The position numbers were made by a program, and so were the translations under genes. From NCBI RefSeq assembly GCF_012396315.1, contig NZ_JAAXPF010000012.1, positions 1-49,641 of the forward strand: DNA of 49,641 bases, given 5' to 3'. Positions 17,037-25,162 of the stretch are shown here, one piece after another. Source of the stretch: Corynebacterium mucifaciens (GTDB taxonomy: Bacteria; Actinomycetota; Actinomycetes; Mycobacteriales; Mycobacteriaceae). The stretch's first letter is position 1. Each line of letters opens with the position of its first letter. A model generated the notes under the pieces. That model made no database searches, was not told where the DNA came from, and worked only from the letters and a program-made list of their open reading frames with translations.

Positions 17037-18005
17037 CTACTGCGCTTTCTTGGGCTTGGACGCGGCGTGGGGGCAGACGATCACTGGCACGGAGGCGTAG
17101 CGGATGAACTCGCCCTCGCGTGTGCCCACAAACACGCTGGTCAGCTGCTGTGTCGGCTGGGAGCCCAGGCACATGATGTCGCCCTTTTTCCACTTCACCG
17201 AGTCGATGGAGCGCTTCCAGCTCTTCGCGGCGGACACCGCGCTTGTCACGTCGAAGTGGTCGCAGCGCTCCGGGGCGAACTCCTCCGCCAGCGCCCACGC
17301 GTGGTCGCGCGCGCGATCCAAGATGCCCAGGGTCTGCTCGTTCCAGGAAGAGGAGTGCTTTTCGTACGCGGTGGGGGAGAAGGCGATGATGCGCAGCGGC
17401 AGCCCCAGCGAGCAGGCGAGTGCCGTGGCGTAATCCAGCCCGGAAAAGTCCGGCTCCACCGGCTCGTCCTCCATCACGATGGCGTAGGTAACACGCGTGA
17501 TGCCCTTCTTGGCCAGCTTCACGCCGCGCGGGGCCAGGCCGAGGGGGACGGGGCAGGAACGCATGAGCTCGTCGGCCACGCTCGACGGGCGGAAGCGGCC
17601 CTTCGGGGTCTTCGCGCGCGAGCCGAGCAGGATAAGGTCCGCGTTGAAGTCCTCAGCCGTGTCGTAGAGGGAGCGCACCGTATCCTTGCTGTCCACCAGG
17701 CGGGCCACGTCCTTAGACCACTGGGTGCGCGGGAGGTGCTCTTTCAGTGCCTTCTCCACCCGGCTGTCAAAGGTCGACTGCGCTTCCTTCATCCGCTTCT
17801 TGCGGCCTTTGGCTGCGTTGGCCAGGGATTTCGACCACGGGGACCGCGCGTTGGACGTCACCTGCACCCGCACCGGCAGTGAACGGCCGAGCCAGCCGGC
17901 GAATTCCACGGCCTCTGTATTGGTCACGTCCCAGCCCACGAGCACACGCAGGGGAGAGGCGCCGGCCGGAAGGTGGGCACCGTCGGAACTGGCTGGGGTA
18001 CTCAG
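17037..18005 (-). CDS. Universal stress protein family, two-domain, probable CTG start
   Basis: The two tandem UspA-like domains contain ADLILLGSRAKTPKGRF around residue 125 and IMCLGSQPTQQ near the C-terminus. These are variants of the nucleotide-binding loop, and the second looks degenerate. The only ATG/GTG near the front is GTG 17945, which begins inside the first beta strand and has no ribosome site. Upstream the frame stays open to a TAG at 18009-18011 and encodes a plausible N-terminus (STPASSDGAHLPAG). The CTG at 18003-18005 lies six bases after a strong AAGGAGG, so I annotate a CTG start. Confidence 0.75.
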   Translation of the reverse strand: MSTPASSDGAHLPAGASPLRVLVGWDVTNTEAVEFAGWLGRSLPVRVQVTSNARSPWSKSLANAAKGRKKRMKEAQSTFDSRVEKALKEHLPRTQWSKDVARLVDSKDTVRSLYDTAEDFNADLILLGSRAKTPKGRFRPSSVADELMRSCPVPLGLAPRGVKLAKKGITRVTYAIVMEDEPVEPDFSGLDYATALACSLGLPLRIIAFSPTAYEKHSSSWNEQTLGILDRARDHAWALAEEFAPERCDHFDVTSAVSAAKSWKRSIDSVKWKKGDIMCLGSQPTQQLTSVFVGTREGEFIRYASVPVIVCPHAASKPKKAQ

Positions 18006-18095
18006 GTCCTACCTCCTTGGCAGGTGGTCGTGTGAGCGGGCTGGAAGTTTTACAGGCATCATAAGCGCCAGCCCCACCCGCGAAAAAAGCGTGGT

Positions 18096-18101
18096 TAAGA
18101 T
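18096..18101 (+). promoter_or_regulatory. -10 hexamer TAAGAT before the DUF5318 gene
   Basis: TAAGAT ends 7 bases before the ATG at 18109. An earlier ATG at 18100 overlaps the hexamer itself and is therefore unlikely to be the start. Confidence 0.45.
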
Positions 18102-18108
18102 GGCCAGG

Positions 18109-18471
18109 ATGTTCACGTACGAGCACGAGGTGTCCCACGAGTGGCAGCGCCGCCAGACCCTGCGCGAGCTCAAGATGGGGCGCGTGCCTATGGACGACGT
18201 GTGCGACGCCGACTTTCTGTTGCGCGCTGCCGCGCAGCACCATGGTGAGGATTCCGCCCGGCCGTGCCCCGTGTGCGGGAGCGCAATGCGCAACGTGCGC
18301 TGGGTCTACTCCGAAAAATTGGGCAGGCGGACGGGGACTGCGCGTAGTGAGGACGAGATTGACAGGCTCGCCCACGAGGTAGGGCCGCTGACCGTCCATG
18401 TGGTCGAGGTTTGCCCCGTGTGCAAATGGAACCATTTGTTGCAGGAAGTCACAGCCGTACCAGTAGTGTGA
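18109..18471 (+). CDS. DUF5318 family zinc-ribbon protein
   Basis: This 120-residue actinobacterial protein starts FTYEHEVSHEWQRRQTLREL and carries two CPVC motifs, one near residue 58 (ARPCPVCGS) and one near residue 105 (VEVCPVCKWNH). Together these probably form a zinc ribbon. The family sits upstream of ponA in actinobacteria, as here. Its function is unknown. Confidence 0.75.
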   Translation: MFTYEHEVSHEWQRRQTLRELKMGRVPMDDVCDADFLLRAAAQHHGEDSARPCPVCGSAMRNVRWVYSEKLGRRTGTARSEDEIDRLAHEVGPLTVHVVEVCPVCKWNHLLQEVTAVPVV

Positions 18472-18574
18472 ATCCGCACTGGGCAGGTAGGGTGTCCGGT
18501 AGGAATTTGGTAGGTAGCTCGCCCGTTTCGCACCCCCAGCGGGCGCGGCGGGTGCGACTGTGCAGGGAAAACGT

Positions 18575-20896
18575 GTGACTGACAAGAGCGCTGAAAACAC
18601 AAAGGGGCCGAACAACGAGAGCGGCACGAGCACCGAGGCCGCGAACACCGGCGACGGCGGCGGTTCCACGGCGGTAACGGGAGAAAAGTCCCGTGTCGGG
18701 CAGTGGGTCATCGCTCTCGGGTTGTTCCTGCTGCTCCTCGCGTCCATCCCCGCGGCCTGGTTTGTTTGGAAGTACGTCCAGGCCGACGTGCCGGAGCCCG
18801 GCGAAATCGAAACCGCGCAGGTGTCGTCCATCTACTTCCGCGACGGCCAAAACGAGCTCGCCCGCATCGTGCCGCCGGAGGGCAACCGCGAGCAGGTTGC
18901 TCTTGAGGCCGTTCCGGCCGACGTGCAAGACGCCGTGCTGGCGGCGGAGGACCGCGATTTCTGGACGAACTCGGGCTTTTCCTTCACCGGCTTCGTCCGC
19001 GCCGCGATCGGGCAGATCACCGGCAACACCTCTGCTGGCGGCGGGTCCACCATCACCCAGCAGTACGTGAAAAACGCGCTGGTGGGCAACGAGCATTCCT
19101 ACCAGCGCAAGGCCAATGAGCTGGTGTACTCCGTGAAGATGACCAACCAGTGGTCGAAGGATGACATCCTGCGCGCCTACCTCAACACCGTCTACTTCGG
19201 CCGCAACGCCTACGGCATCGAAGCTGCGGCGCACGCCTACTTTGACAAGCCTGCGTCCGAGCTGACCGTGGAAGAGGGCGGTGTCCTCGCCGCCTCCATC
19301 CAGCTGCCCAGCGAGCTCGACCCGTGGACCAACCGCCAAGCCGCCGAGCAGCGCTGGAACTACGTCATGGACGGCCTAGTGGAGATGGGCAAGCTCACGC
19401 CGGATGAGCGCGCCGGGCTGAGGTACCCGGAAACGCGCGACCCGGCCAGCTACTCCGCCTACACCGAGGCGACTGGGCCGAACGGCCTGATCAAGAACCA
19501 GGTCATCACCGAGCTGGCTGCCCTGGGTATCACCGAAGACGACCTGACTAACCGCGGGTTGCAGATCACCACCACCATCGACGAGGACTCCCAGGCCAAC
19601 GTGGAGAGCATTGCCCGCGACCGGCTGGCCAACCTGCAGGAGGACGCCCGCACGGCGGTTGTGGCGGTGGATCCGTCCACGGGCGGGGTGCGCGCGTACT
19701 ACGGAGGCGACGAGGCCAGCGGATGGGACTACGCCAACGCCGGCCTGCAGACGGGATCCACCTTCAAGATCTTCGCGCTGGCGGCAGCGCTGCAGCAGGG
19801 CATTCCGCTGACCGCGATGTTCGACTCCTCGCCGGTGCAGCTGCCCGGCGGCATCACCGTGACCAACTGGGACGGTGGCGGCGGCGGCATGATCAGCATG
19901 TCGCAGGCAACCCGCGTGTCTTCCAACACCGCCTACATGCGCATTCAAAACGAACTGGACAACACCACCCAGGACACCGCCGACATGGCCCACGCCCTGG
20001 GTGTGGCCAAGTCCATCCCGGGCATCCCCGTTACCCTGCGCGAGAACGGCGGCCAACCGTACGAGGGCATCGTGCTGGGCCAGTACCAGTCGCGCGTGCT
20101 CGACATGGCTACCGCGATGGCCACGCTGACTAACCGCGGGCTGCTCCACCCGACCCACTTTGTGGAGAAGATCGTCGACGCCAACGGCGAGGTCCTCTAC
20201 CAGGTGGACAACGACTACACCGAGCGCCGTGTGGCGGAGCAGGTGGCGGACAACGTTATTCAGGCCATGCAGGGCGTGGTGGGCTACTCCAACGCCACAC
20301 TTGCTGGCGGCCGCCCGTCGGCCGCCAAGACCGGCACCGCCCAGATGGGCGACACCGGCAACAACAAGGACGCATGGATGGTCGGCTCTACCCCGCAGCT
20401 CGCGGTCGCGGTGTGGGTCGGAACCGCAGATAACACCTCGCCGATCTTCAACGAGTGGGGCGGCAACATGTTCGGCTCTAACACGCCGGCGAAGATTTGG
20501 AAGGATGTGCTGGACACCGAGTTGGAGGGCGAAGAGTTCGAGAACTTCGCCGAAGCCAGCCCGGTCTACTGGGGCGTGAGCCCCTACAGCGGCGGCACCA
20601 GCATGGGCGGCTACTACTCCAGCCCCTCCACCACGTACAGCTCCGGCACCGGCACCGGCACCGGCACCGGCACCGGCCAGTCTGCGTCGACGTCTAATTC
20701 GCAGACGCAGTCGGGCTACACGGCGCCGCAGAGCCAGGTGGTGGAGCAGGCTCCCGCCCCCGCATACACTTCCGCCCCGGCGCCCGCCCCGTCGTCTGCA
20801 CCGGCGCCGGCGCCCCAGCAGGACCCGGCGTCTGCCGACGAGCTCCGCGACGCCATCGACAACGTCATCGGCCAAGTTGAAGAGGCATTGCAGTAA
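18575..20896 (+). CDS. ponA: Bifunctional class A penicillin-binding protein
   Basis: This 773-residue enzyme polymerises and cross-links peptidoglycan. A cytoplasmic tail of about 40 residues is followed by one membrane helix (VIALGLFLLLLASIPAAWFV). The GT51 transglycosylase shows EDRDFWTNSGF and GGGSTITQQYVKN. The transpeptidase shows the SxxK motif in GSTFKIFA, the SxN motif in RVSSNTAY and KTGTAQ. The tail is low-complexity, rich in Ser, Gly, Thr, Pro and Ala, with a Gly-Thr hexanucleotide repeat. The GTG at 18575 follows CAGGGAAAAC and is preferred to the in-frame GTG at 18560. The ATG of the next gene directly follows the stop. Confidence 0.9.
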   Translation: MTDKSAENTKGPNNESGTSTEAANTGDGGGSTAVTGEKSRVGQWVIALGLFLLLLASIPAAWFVWKYVQADVPEPGEIETAQVSSIYFRDGQNELARIVPPEGNREQVALEAVPADVQDAVLAAEDRDFWTNSGFSFTGFVRAAIGQITGNTSAGGGSTITQQYVKNALVGNEHSYQRKANELVYSVKMTNQWSKDDILRAYLNTVYFGRNAYGIEAAAHAYFDKPASELTVEEGGVLAASIQLPSELDPWTNRQAAEQRWNYVMDGLVEMGKLTPDERAGLRYPETRDPASYSAYTEATGPNGLIKNQVITELAALGITEDDLTNRGLQITTTIDEDSQANVESIARDRLANLQEDARTAVVAVDPSTGGVRAYYGGDEASGWDYANAGLQTGSTFKIFALAAALQQGIPLTAMFDSSPVQLPGGITVTNWDGGGGGMISMSQATRVSSNTAYMRIQNELDNTTQDTADMAHALGVAKSIPGIPVTLRENGGQPYEGIVLGQYQSRVLDMATAMATLTNRGLLHPTHFVEKIVDANGEVLYQVDNDYTERRVAEQVADNVIQAMQGVVGYSNATLAGGRPSAAKTGTAQMGDTGNNKDAWMVGSTPQLAVAVWVGTADNTSPIFNEWGGNMFGSNTPAKIWKDVLDTELEGEEFENFAEASPVYWGVSPYSGGTSMGGYYSSPSTTYSSGTGTGTGTGTGQSASTSNSQTQSGYTAPQSQVVEQAPAPAYTSAPAPAPSSAPAPAPQQDPASADELRDAIDNVIGQVEEALQ
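20645..20674 (+). repeat. Hexanucleotide repeat GGCACC x5 in the ponA tail
   Basis: Five perfect GGCACC units encode alternating Gly-Thr in the extracytoplasmic tail. Each unit is two codons, so slippage would change tail length without breaking the frame. Confidence 0.85.
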
Positions 20897-22426
20897 ATGT
20901 CCTCCACCCGGAAGACCCAGCAGTCCCAGCTGATCACGTGGCCGGACCCGGCGGACCGTGTGCAGCCCGGCCGCACCGAGCCGGTTGCCCGCGGCTGGGT
21001 GGAGTTTCTCGGCGGGCCAATGGGCCGCTTCGCGCAGATCGGCCGGGCAAGGTTCTGGACACCGCTGCGCTCCATCCTCGCGGTAACCTACGTCTTCCTT
21101 TCCTTTGGACTGCTTGAAAAAGCCCACTGCGCCGGCGGCAAGGCGGACGGCAACGGCGACATCCAGCTCAACTGGGACGGCAACCGCCAGTACACCGCCG
21201 CCTGCTACAACGACATCGTGCCGCTCTACGGCGGACGCGGCTTAGACAAGGGCGGCTTCGTCTACGACTACTCGTGGGTCGACGACGGTCTGACGCGCTA
21301 CATGGAGTACCCGGTGCTGGCCGGTCTCTTCCAGCAGCTGTCTGCCTGGCTGTCGCGCGGCACGTACTTCCTGGTGGATAACGTCCTCCCGCCGTCCGGC
21401 TGGTACTTCTACATCACCGCGCTGCTGCTCTCGATCATCTGGGTGATCACCGTCCGCATGGTGGCGGAGCTTGCGGGCAACCGCATCTGGGACACCCTCC
21501 TGGTTGCCGGCTCCCCGCTGCTGATCGTCCACGCGTTCACCAACTGGGACATCCCGTCCATCTTCTTCGCCGTCGCTGCGATGCTCGCGGCCCGCAACCG
21601 CCGCTTCTGGCTGGCAGGCGTCCTCATCGGCCTCGGCACAGCCTTCAAGCTGTGGCCAATCTTCCTGCTCGGTGCCTACCTCACCGTGGCGCTGCGCAGG
21701 CGTGAGCTTTCGCCGTTCGGCAGAATGCTCGCCGCCGCGGTGATGTCCTGGTTGGCGGTCAACGTACCGGTCTACCTGCGCAACCCGGACGCGTGGGGCG
21801 AGTTTAACCGCCTCAACACGGACCGCGGCTGGGAGTGGACCACCATCTACGCCGTGATTTCCCGCATGACGGGCTGGGACGGCTTCGATTCCGGCGACGG
21901 CGCCCCGGTCATCCTCAACGCCGTGACCTTGGTGCTCTTCCTGCTGGGCTGCCTGGCGGTGCTCGTGCTGGGGCTGAAGGCGCCACAGACGCCGCGCATC
22001 GCGGAGCTGGTCGTGCTCATCGTGGGGTTTTTCCTCCTCTTTAACAAGGTGTGGAGCCCGCAGTACTCCCTCTGGTTTGTCGTCCCCGCGGTCCTCGCGC
22101 TGCCGCACTGGCGTCTACTGCTCACCTGGATGACGGTGGACATGGCCGTGTGGCCTGTGCTGATGTGGCACATGCTGGGGGCCGACAACATGGGCCTGCC
22201 CGGCTGGTTCCTCAACATCGTCATCATCGCCCGCGACGCGCTCATCATCACCATCATGGTGCTGGTGGTGCGGCAGATGCTGGGCAAGCGGCACGACAAG
22301 GTCCGCGCCGCTCACAACGGGCACGATCCGTTGATGTCGCTGCCGTACCAGTGGAAAGAGCCTTTGCCTATCGACGCTTCTCCCGCCCACCCCAAACCAG
22401 CCAGCACTGAACCGGCGAGGTCTTAG
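20897..22426 (+). CDS. GT87-like polyprenol-phosphate-dependent mannosyltransferase, membrane-bound
   Basis: This 509-residue protein has about ten membrane helices after an 80-residue soluble N-terminus. An extracytoplasmic loop early on (CYNDIVPLYGGRGLDKGG, then YDYSWVDDGLTRYMEYPV) contains the acidic residues typical of GT-C glycosyltransferases. Genes of this type follow ponA in mycobacteria and corynebacteria and are thought to act in lipoglycan or arabinomannan synthesis. The donor and acceptor cannot be read here. Its ATG abuts the ponA stop. Confidence 0.75.
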   Translation: MSSTRKTQQSQLITWPDPADRVQPGRTEPVARGWVEFLGGPMGRFAQIGRARFWTPLRSILAVTYVFLSFGLLEKAHCAGGKADGNGDIQLNWDGNRQYTAACYNDIVPLYGGRGLDKGGFVYDYSWVDDGLTRYMEYPVLAGLFQQLSAWLSRGTYFLVDNVLPPSGWYFYITALLLSIIWVITVRMVAELAGNRIWDTLLVAGSPLLIVHAFTNWDIPSIFFAVAAMLAARNRRFWLAGVLIGLGTAFKLWPIFLLGAYLTVALRRRELSPFGRMLAAAVMSWLAVNVPVYLRNPDAWGEFNRLNTDRGWEWTTIYAVISRMTGWDGFDSGDGAPVILNAVTLVLFLLGCLAVLVLGLKAPQTPRIAELVVLIVGFFLLFNKVWSPQYSLWFVVPAVLALPHWRLLLTWMTVDMAVWPVLMWHMLGADNMGLPGWFLNIVIIARDALIITIMVLVVRQMLGKRHDKVRAAHNGHDPLMSLPYQWKEPLPIDASPAHPKPASTEPARS

Positions 22427-22429
22427 CCG

Positions 22430-22618
22430 ATGAACGCCACCACAATTCTGGGTATCGCCTCCATCGTGGTGGCGTTTTTCCTGTTCAGTGCCTCGTTCTA
22501 CTGTGCGGTGAAGGGGCGGAAGCGAGCGTCGGTAAGCCTCGGCTTGATCGCCTTCCTCTTCATGACCGTTATCCCGGTCTCCCTCGCACTCTTCTCCGCT
22601 GTGCCCAACCCGCACTAG
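22430..22618 (+). CDS. Small two-helix membrane protein
   Basis: This 62-residue protein has two hydrophobic helices separated by a short basic loop (KGRKRASVS). It starts three bases after the glycosyltransferase stop and is presumably cotranscribed. I recognise no family; the actinobacterial ponA-rpsF region often has a small membrane protein at this place. Confidence 0.6.
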   Translation: MNATTILGIASIVVAFFLFSASFYCAVKGRKRASVSLGLIAFLFMTVIPVSLALFSAVPNPH

Positions 22619-22624
22619 CCGGAT

Positions 22625-22700
22625 TCGTAAAAGTTGACGATCGCGCAGTTTCGGCGCCGTGTTTCCCCAGGTCGCGAAATCGCGACGTCAACTTTTACGA
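22625..22700. repeat. 76-bp intergenic element with perfect 15-bp terminal inverted repeats
   Basis: The arms are TCGTAAAAGTTGACG at 22625-22639 and its exact complement at 22686-22700. Inside, GTCGCG-AAAT-CGCGAC (22671-22686) forms a second hairpin that competes with the right arm. There is no T-run, so it is not a classical terminator. It may be a short mobile or REP-like element, or a terminator/attenuator between the ponA operon and rpsF. Confidence 0.65.
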
Positions 22701-22761
22701 GCAGCGGCCGGGCGGAGCCCCGTCGCATAGCTAAAGTGCGGCCACCAGAATCCTTAGGGTT

Positions 22762-22842
22762 TTGAGCTGGTCAAACCGTCAGGTAGTCTGTTCGGGTTGC
22801 TTGACGCAACGACCCTCCTGCCATGACCACAAGGGTGATGGC
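22762..22842 (+). promoter_or_regulatory. rpsF-ssb-rplI promoter and leader hairpin
   Basis: TTGAGC (22762-22767) and TAGTCT (22784-22789), spaced 16 bases, form a plausible promoter. The leader of about 85 bases contains a hairpin GCCAT-g-ACC / GGT-g-ATGGC (22820-22842) before the ribosome site AGGAGG (22861-22866). Leaders of rpsF operons are often bound by S6:S18 for autoregulation, but I cannot confirm the required motif here. Confidence 0.45.
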
Positions 22843-22877
22843 CGAAACAATCAAGACCATAGGAGGTGATGAGGTCC

Positions 22878-23165
22878 GTGCGTCACTACGAAGTAATGAT
22901 CATCCTCGATCCGCAGCAGGATGAGCGCACCGTTGCCCCGTCCCTGGATAAGTTCCTGGAGATCGTCCGCAAGGATGGCGGCAAGGTGGAAAACGTTGAT
23001 GTGTGGGGCAAGAAGCGCCTTGCTTACCCGATCAACAAGAAGGAAGAGGGCATCTACGCCGTTGTCAACCTCGACTGCGAGTCTGACACGGTCAACGAGC
23101 TCGACCGCGTGCTGAACCTGAACGAGAACGTTCTGCGCACCAAGGTTCTGCGTACCGACAAGTAG
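22878..23165 (+). CDS. rpsF: 30S ribosomal protein S6
   Basis: This 95-residue protein has the S6 ferredoxin-like sequence: [12 protein letters not shown] at the start, then [22 protein letters not shown]6 binds 16S rRNA together with S18. Three in-frame starts exist (22866, 22869, 22878). I choose the GTG at 22878 because it gives the usual N-terminus and lies 11 bases after AGGAGG and a few bases after GAGG; the other two overlap or abut that ribosome site. Confidence 0.95.
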   Translation: MRHYEVMIILDPQQDERTVAPSLDKFLEIVRKDGGKVENVDVWGKKRLAYPINKKEEGIYAVVNLDCESDTVNELDRVLNLNENVLRTKVLRTDK

Positions 23166-23216
23166 GAACCGGTAGGCTCAGAAACCACACGATCAGCAGG
23201 TAGGAAGGTTTAGGAC

Positions 23217-23843
23217 ATGGCTCAAGGCGATACCCCAATTACCGTTGTCGGCAACCTGGTTGCAGACCCGGAGCTGCGCTTCATCCCGAGCGGCGCCGCC
23301 GTTGCGAACTTCCGCATCGCGTCTACGCCCCGCACCTTTAACCGGGAGACGAACCAGTGGGAAGACGGCGAAGCCCTGTTCCTCACGTGCAACTGCTGGC
23401 GCCAGATGGCGGAAAACGTCGCGGAATCCTTGACCAAGGGTATGCGCGTCGTTGTCACCGGCAAGCTGCGTCAGCGTTCCTACCAGACCAAAGAGGGCGA
23501 AAGCCGCACCGTGTTCGAGGTCGAGGTCGACGAGGTCGGCCCGTCCCTGAAGTACGCCAGCGCGTCTGTATCCCGCAACCCGCGTGAGGGCGGGCAGGGC
23601 GGCTACGGCGGTGGCAACCAGGGTGGCCAGCGAGGCGGCTTCGGTGGAAACCAGGGCGGCCAGAACCAGGGCGGTTACAACCCGGGCAACGGCGGCTTCG
23701 GCGGCCAGTCCCAGGGCGGCCAGGGTGGCTACAACGGCAACCAGGGTGGACAGAACCAGTCCCAGCCCGATCACGATCCGTGGGGTTCCGCACCGGACGC
23801 TGGCGGTTTTTCCGGCGGCGCGGGCGATGAGCCACCGTTCTAA
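23217..23843 (+). CDS. ssb: Single-stranded DNA-binding protein
   Basis: This 208-residue SSB has an N-terminal OB-fold ([54 protein letters not shown]). A long linker of Gly, Gln and Asn repeats runs from about residue 120 to 185. The acidic tip ends GDEPPF and docks partner proteins. The linker is longer than in E. coli and similar to that of other actinobacteria. It lies between rpsF and rplI, as is typical of this phylum, but rpsR is absent from the cluster. Confidence 0.95.
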   Translation: MAQGDTPITVVGNLVADPELRFIPSGAAVANFRIASTPRTFNRETNQWEDGEALFLTCNCWRQMAENVAESLTKGMRVVVTGKLRQRSYQTKEGESRTVFEVEVDEVGPSLKYASASVSRNPREGGQGGYGGGNQGGQRGGFGGNQGGQNQGGYNPGNGGFGGQSQGGQGGYNGNQGGQNQSQPDHDPWGSAPDAGGFSGGAGDEPPF

Positions 23844-23891
23844 ACGACAACCACACATCAAGCATTTTTCACCACAAGGAAGGTTAGGATT

Positions 23892-24344
23892 ATGAAGCTG
23901 ATCCTCACCGCTGCCGTCGAGAAGCTTGGCGAGCCTGGAGAGGTCGTCGAGGTCAAAGACGGTTACGGACGCAACTTCCTGCTCCCGCGCGGCCTGGCTA
24001 TCCCGGCTACCCGCGGCGCAGAGAAGCAGATTGAAGACATTAAGCGCGCCCAGGCTGAGCGCGCGGTCCGCGACCTGGACCACGCCAAGGAGCTGCGTGA
24101 CCAGCTGGACCAGCTCAAGGGCATCAAGGTTCCCGTGCGCACCGCCAACAACGGCAAGCTGTTCGGCTCCGTGAAGCCGGCTGACATCGCCGCTGCCGTG
24201 AAGGCCGCAGGCGGCCCGACCCTGGACAAGCGCCGCATCAACGTGCCGAAGGGCCTTGTGACCAAGACCGGTGGCTACCAGGTCAAGGTCAACCTCCACG
24301 ATGATGTAGAGGGCAAGGTGAACTTCGAGGTCGTAAGCGCGTAA
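23892..24344 (+). CDS. rplI: 50S ribosomal protein L9
   Basis: This 150-residue protein shows the L9 N-terminal domain (MKLILTAAVEKLGEPGEVVE, then GYGRNFLLPRGLAIPAT), the long connecting helix and the C-terminal domain (FGSVKPADIAAAV, INVPKGLVTKTGGY). A GGAAGG lies upstream of the ATG. It ends the rpsF-ssb-rplI operon and is followed by a strong terminator. Confidence 0.95.
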   Translation: MKLILTAAVEKLGEPGEVVEVKDGYGRNFLLPRGLAIPATRGAEKQIEDIKRAQAERAVRDLDHAKELRDQLDQLKGIKVPVRTANNGKLFGSVKPADIAAAVKAAGGPTLDKRRINVPKGLVTKTGGYQVKVNLHDDVEGKVNFEVVSA

Positions 24345-24413
24345 GCACCCGCTTATCGACGACTGCTCCGCCTGAGAACGGAATATAGGCAGTCCAACGA
24401 CAACAGCATTTCA

Positions 24414-24453
24414 AGCGCGGGCCCCACTTGTGAGGAGTGGGGCCCGCGCTTTT
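24414..24453 (+). terminator. Rho-independent terminator of the rpsF operon
   Basis: A perfect 15-bp stem (AGCGCGGGCCCCACT, loop, AGTGGGGCCCGCGCT) is followed by TTT. It lies 70 bases after rplI and isolates the operon from the ATPase genes. Confidence 0.85.
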
Positions 24454-24462
24454 GCGTGCCGG

Positions 24463-24468
24463 TACACT
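24463..24468 (+). promoter_or_regulatory. -10 hexamer TACACT before the first ATPase
   Basis: TACACT ends 7 bases before the ATG at 24476 and lies just after the terminator, so the ATPase pair has its own leaderless promoter. Confidence 0.5.
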
Positions 24469-24475
24469 ACCGACC

Positions 24476-25162
24476 ATGTTCGTCAACGCCGTTCGGCTGG
24501 ACGGGCCGGTGCAGGGTTACGCCCGTAGCCTGCCGGTGGTTCAGCACTTGGCCAAGCGTCCACTCGAGCTCGCTCAAATCACCGTTTTCACCGGCGACAA
24601 CGGATCTGGAAAATCCACGTTGATTGAGGCCGTCGCTGCGGCAGCCGGCGCCAACGCAGCAGGCGGCTCACGCAACGCCCGCTTCCAAGTTGCGGACCAC
24701 TCCCGGCTCCACGCCGCGCTCACCCTGACCCGCCGCGAAAACCCGCGCGACGTGTATTTCCTGCGCGGGGAGACCTACCTCGACCTCGCCGAGTACCACG
24801 AAAGCCTCGGCTACGAGGACCTGCTTACAGACCTCACCCGCCGCAGCCACGGCCAAGGCATCATGCGCGTGGTCCGCGAGCGCTTCGGCCCGGACACGCT
24901 GATCATCCTGGACGAGCCGGAAGACGGACTCTCGGTCTTCTCCCAGCTCGAACTCCTCGGCATACTCACCGTGCTGGCCCGCCGTGGCGCGCAGGTACTC
25001 ATGGCTACGCATTCGCCAGTACTGCTCGCACTCCCAGACGCACGGATCCTTAGAACGCCCACTCTTGAGCCACTGCCTTACGACGTCTGCGAGGCCGTCA
25101 CCGCCACCAGGGAGTTCATCAACGACCCGGCTGGCACCGCGGAATACCTGGTGGAGCCGTGA
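24476..25162 (+). CDS. AAA/ABC-type ATPase, first of a tandem pair
   Basis: This 228-residue stand-alone ATPase has Walker A GDNGSGKSTL near residue 40, an ABC-like signature region RRSHGQG near residue 122, Walker B LIILDEPEDGLS near residue 142 and an H-loop ATHSP. There is no coiled coil and no membrane part. It resembles the small RecF/SMC-like ATPases annotated only as AAA family ATPase. Its stop shares a base with the ATG of a second, similar ATPase, so the two could form a heterodimer. Role unknown; a place next to recQ could point to DNA transactions. Confidence 0.8.
   Translation: MFVNAVRLDGPVQGYARSLPVVQHLAKRPLELAQITVFTGDNGSGKSTLIEAVAAAAGANAAGGSRNARFQVADHSRLHAALTLTRRENPRDVYFLRGETYLDLAEYHESLGYEDLLTDLTRRSHGQGIMRVVRERFGPDTLIILDEPEDGLSVFSQLELLGILTVLARRGAQVLMATHSPVLLALPDARILRTPTLEPLPYDVCEAVTATREFINDPAGTAEYLVEP

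Noticed and set aside
19376..21127. A 583-codon open frame antisense to ponA and the glycosyltransferase gene
   Set aside because: It is a mirror of GC-rich codon usage; it has no ribosome site, no recognisable family and a composition full of Gly, Arg, His and Val. The sense genes are certain.
23580..23780. CRISPR-like or tandem repeat in the ssb gene
   Set aside because: The repeated Gly/Gln/Asn codons are the usual flexible linker of actinobacterial SSB; the repeats are short and irregular.
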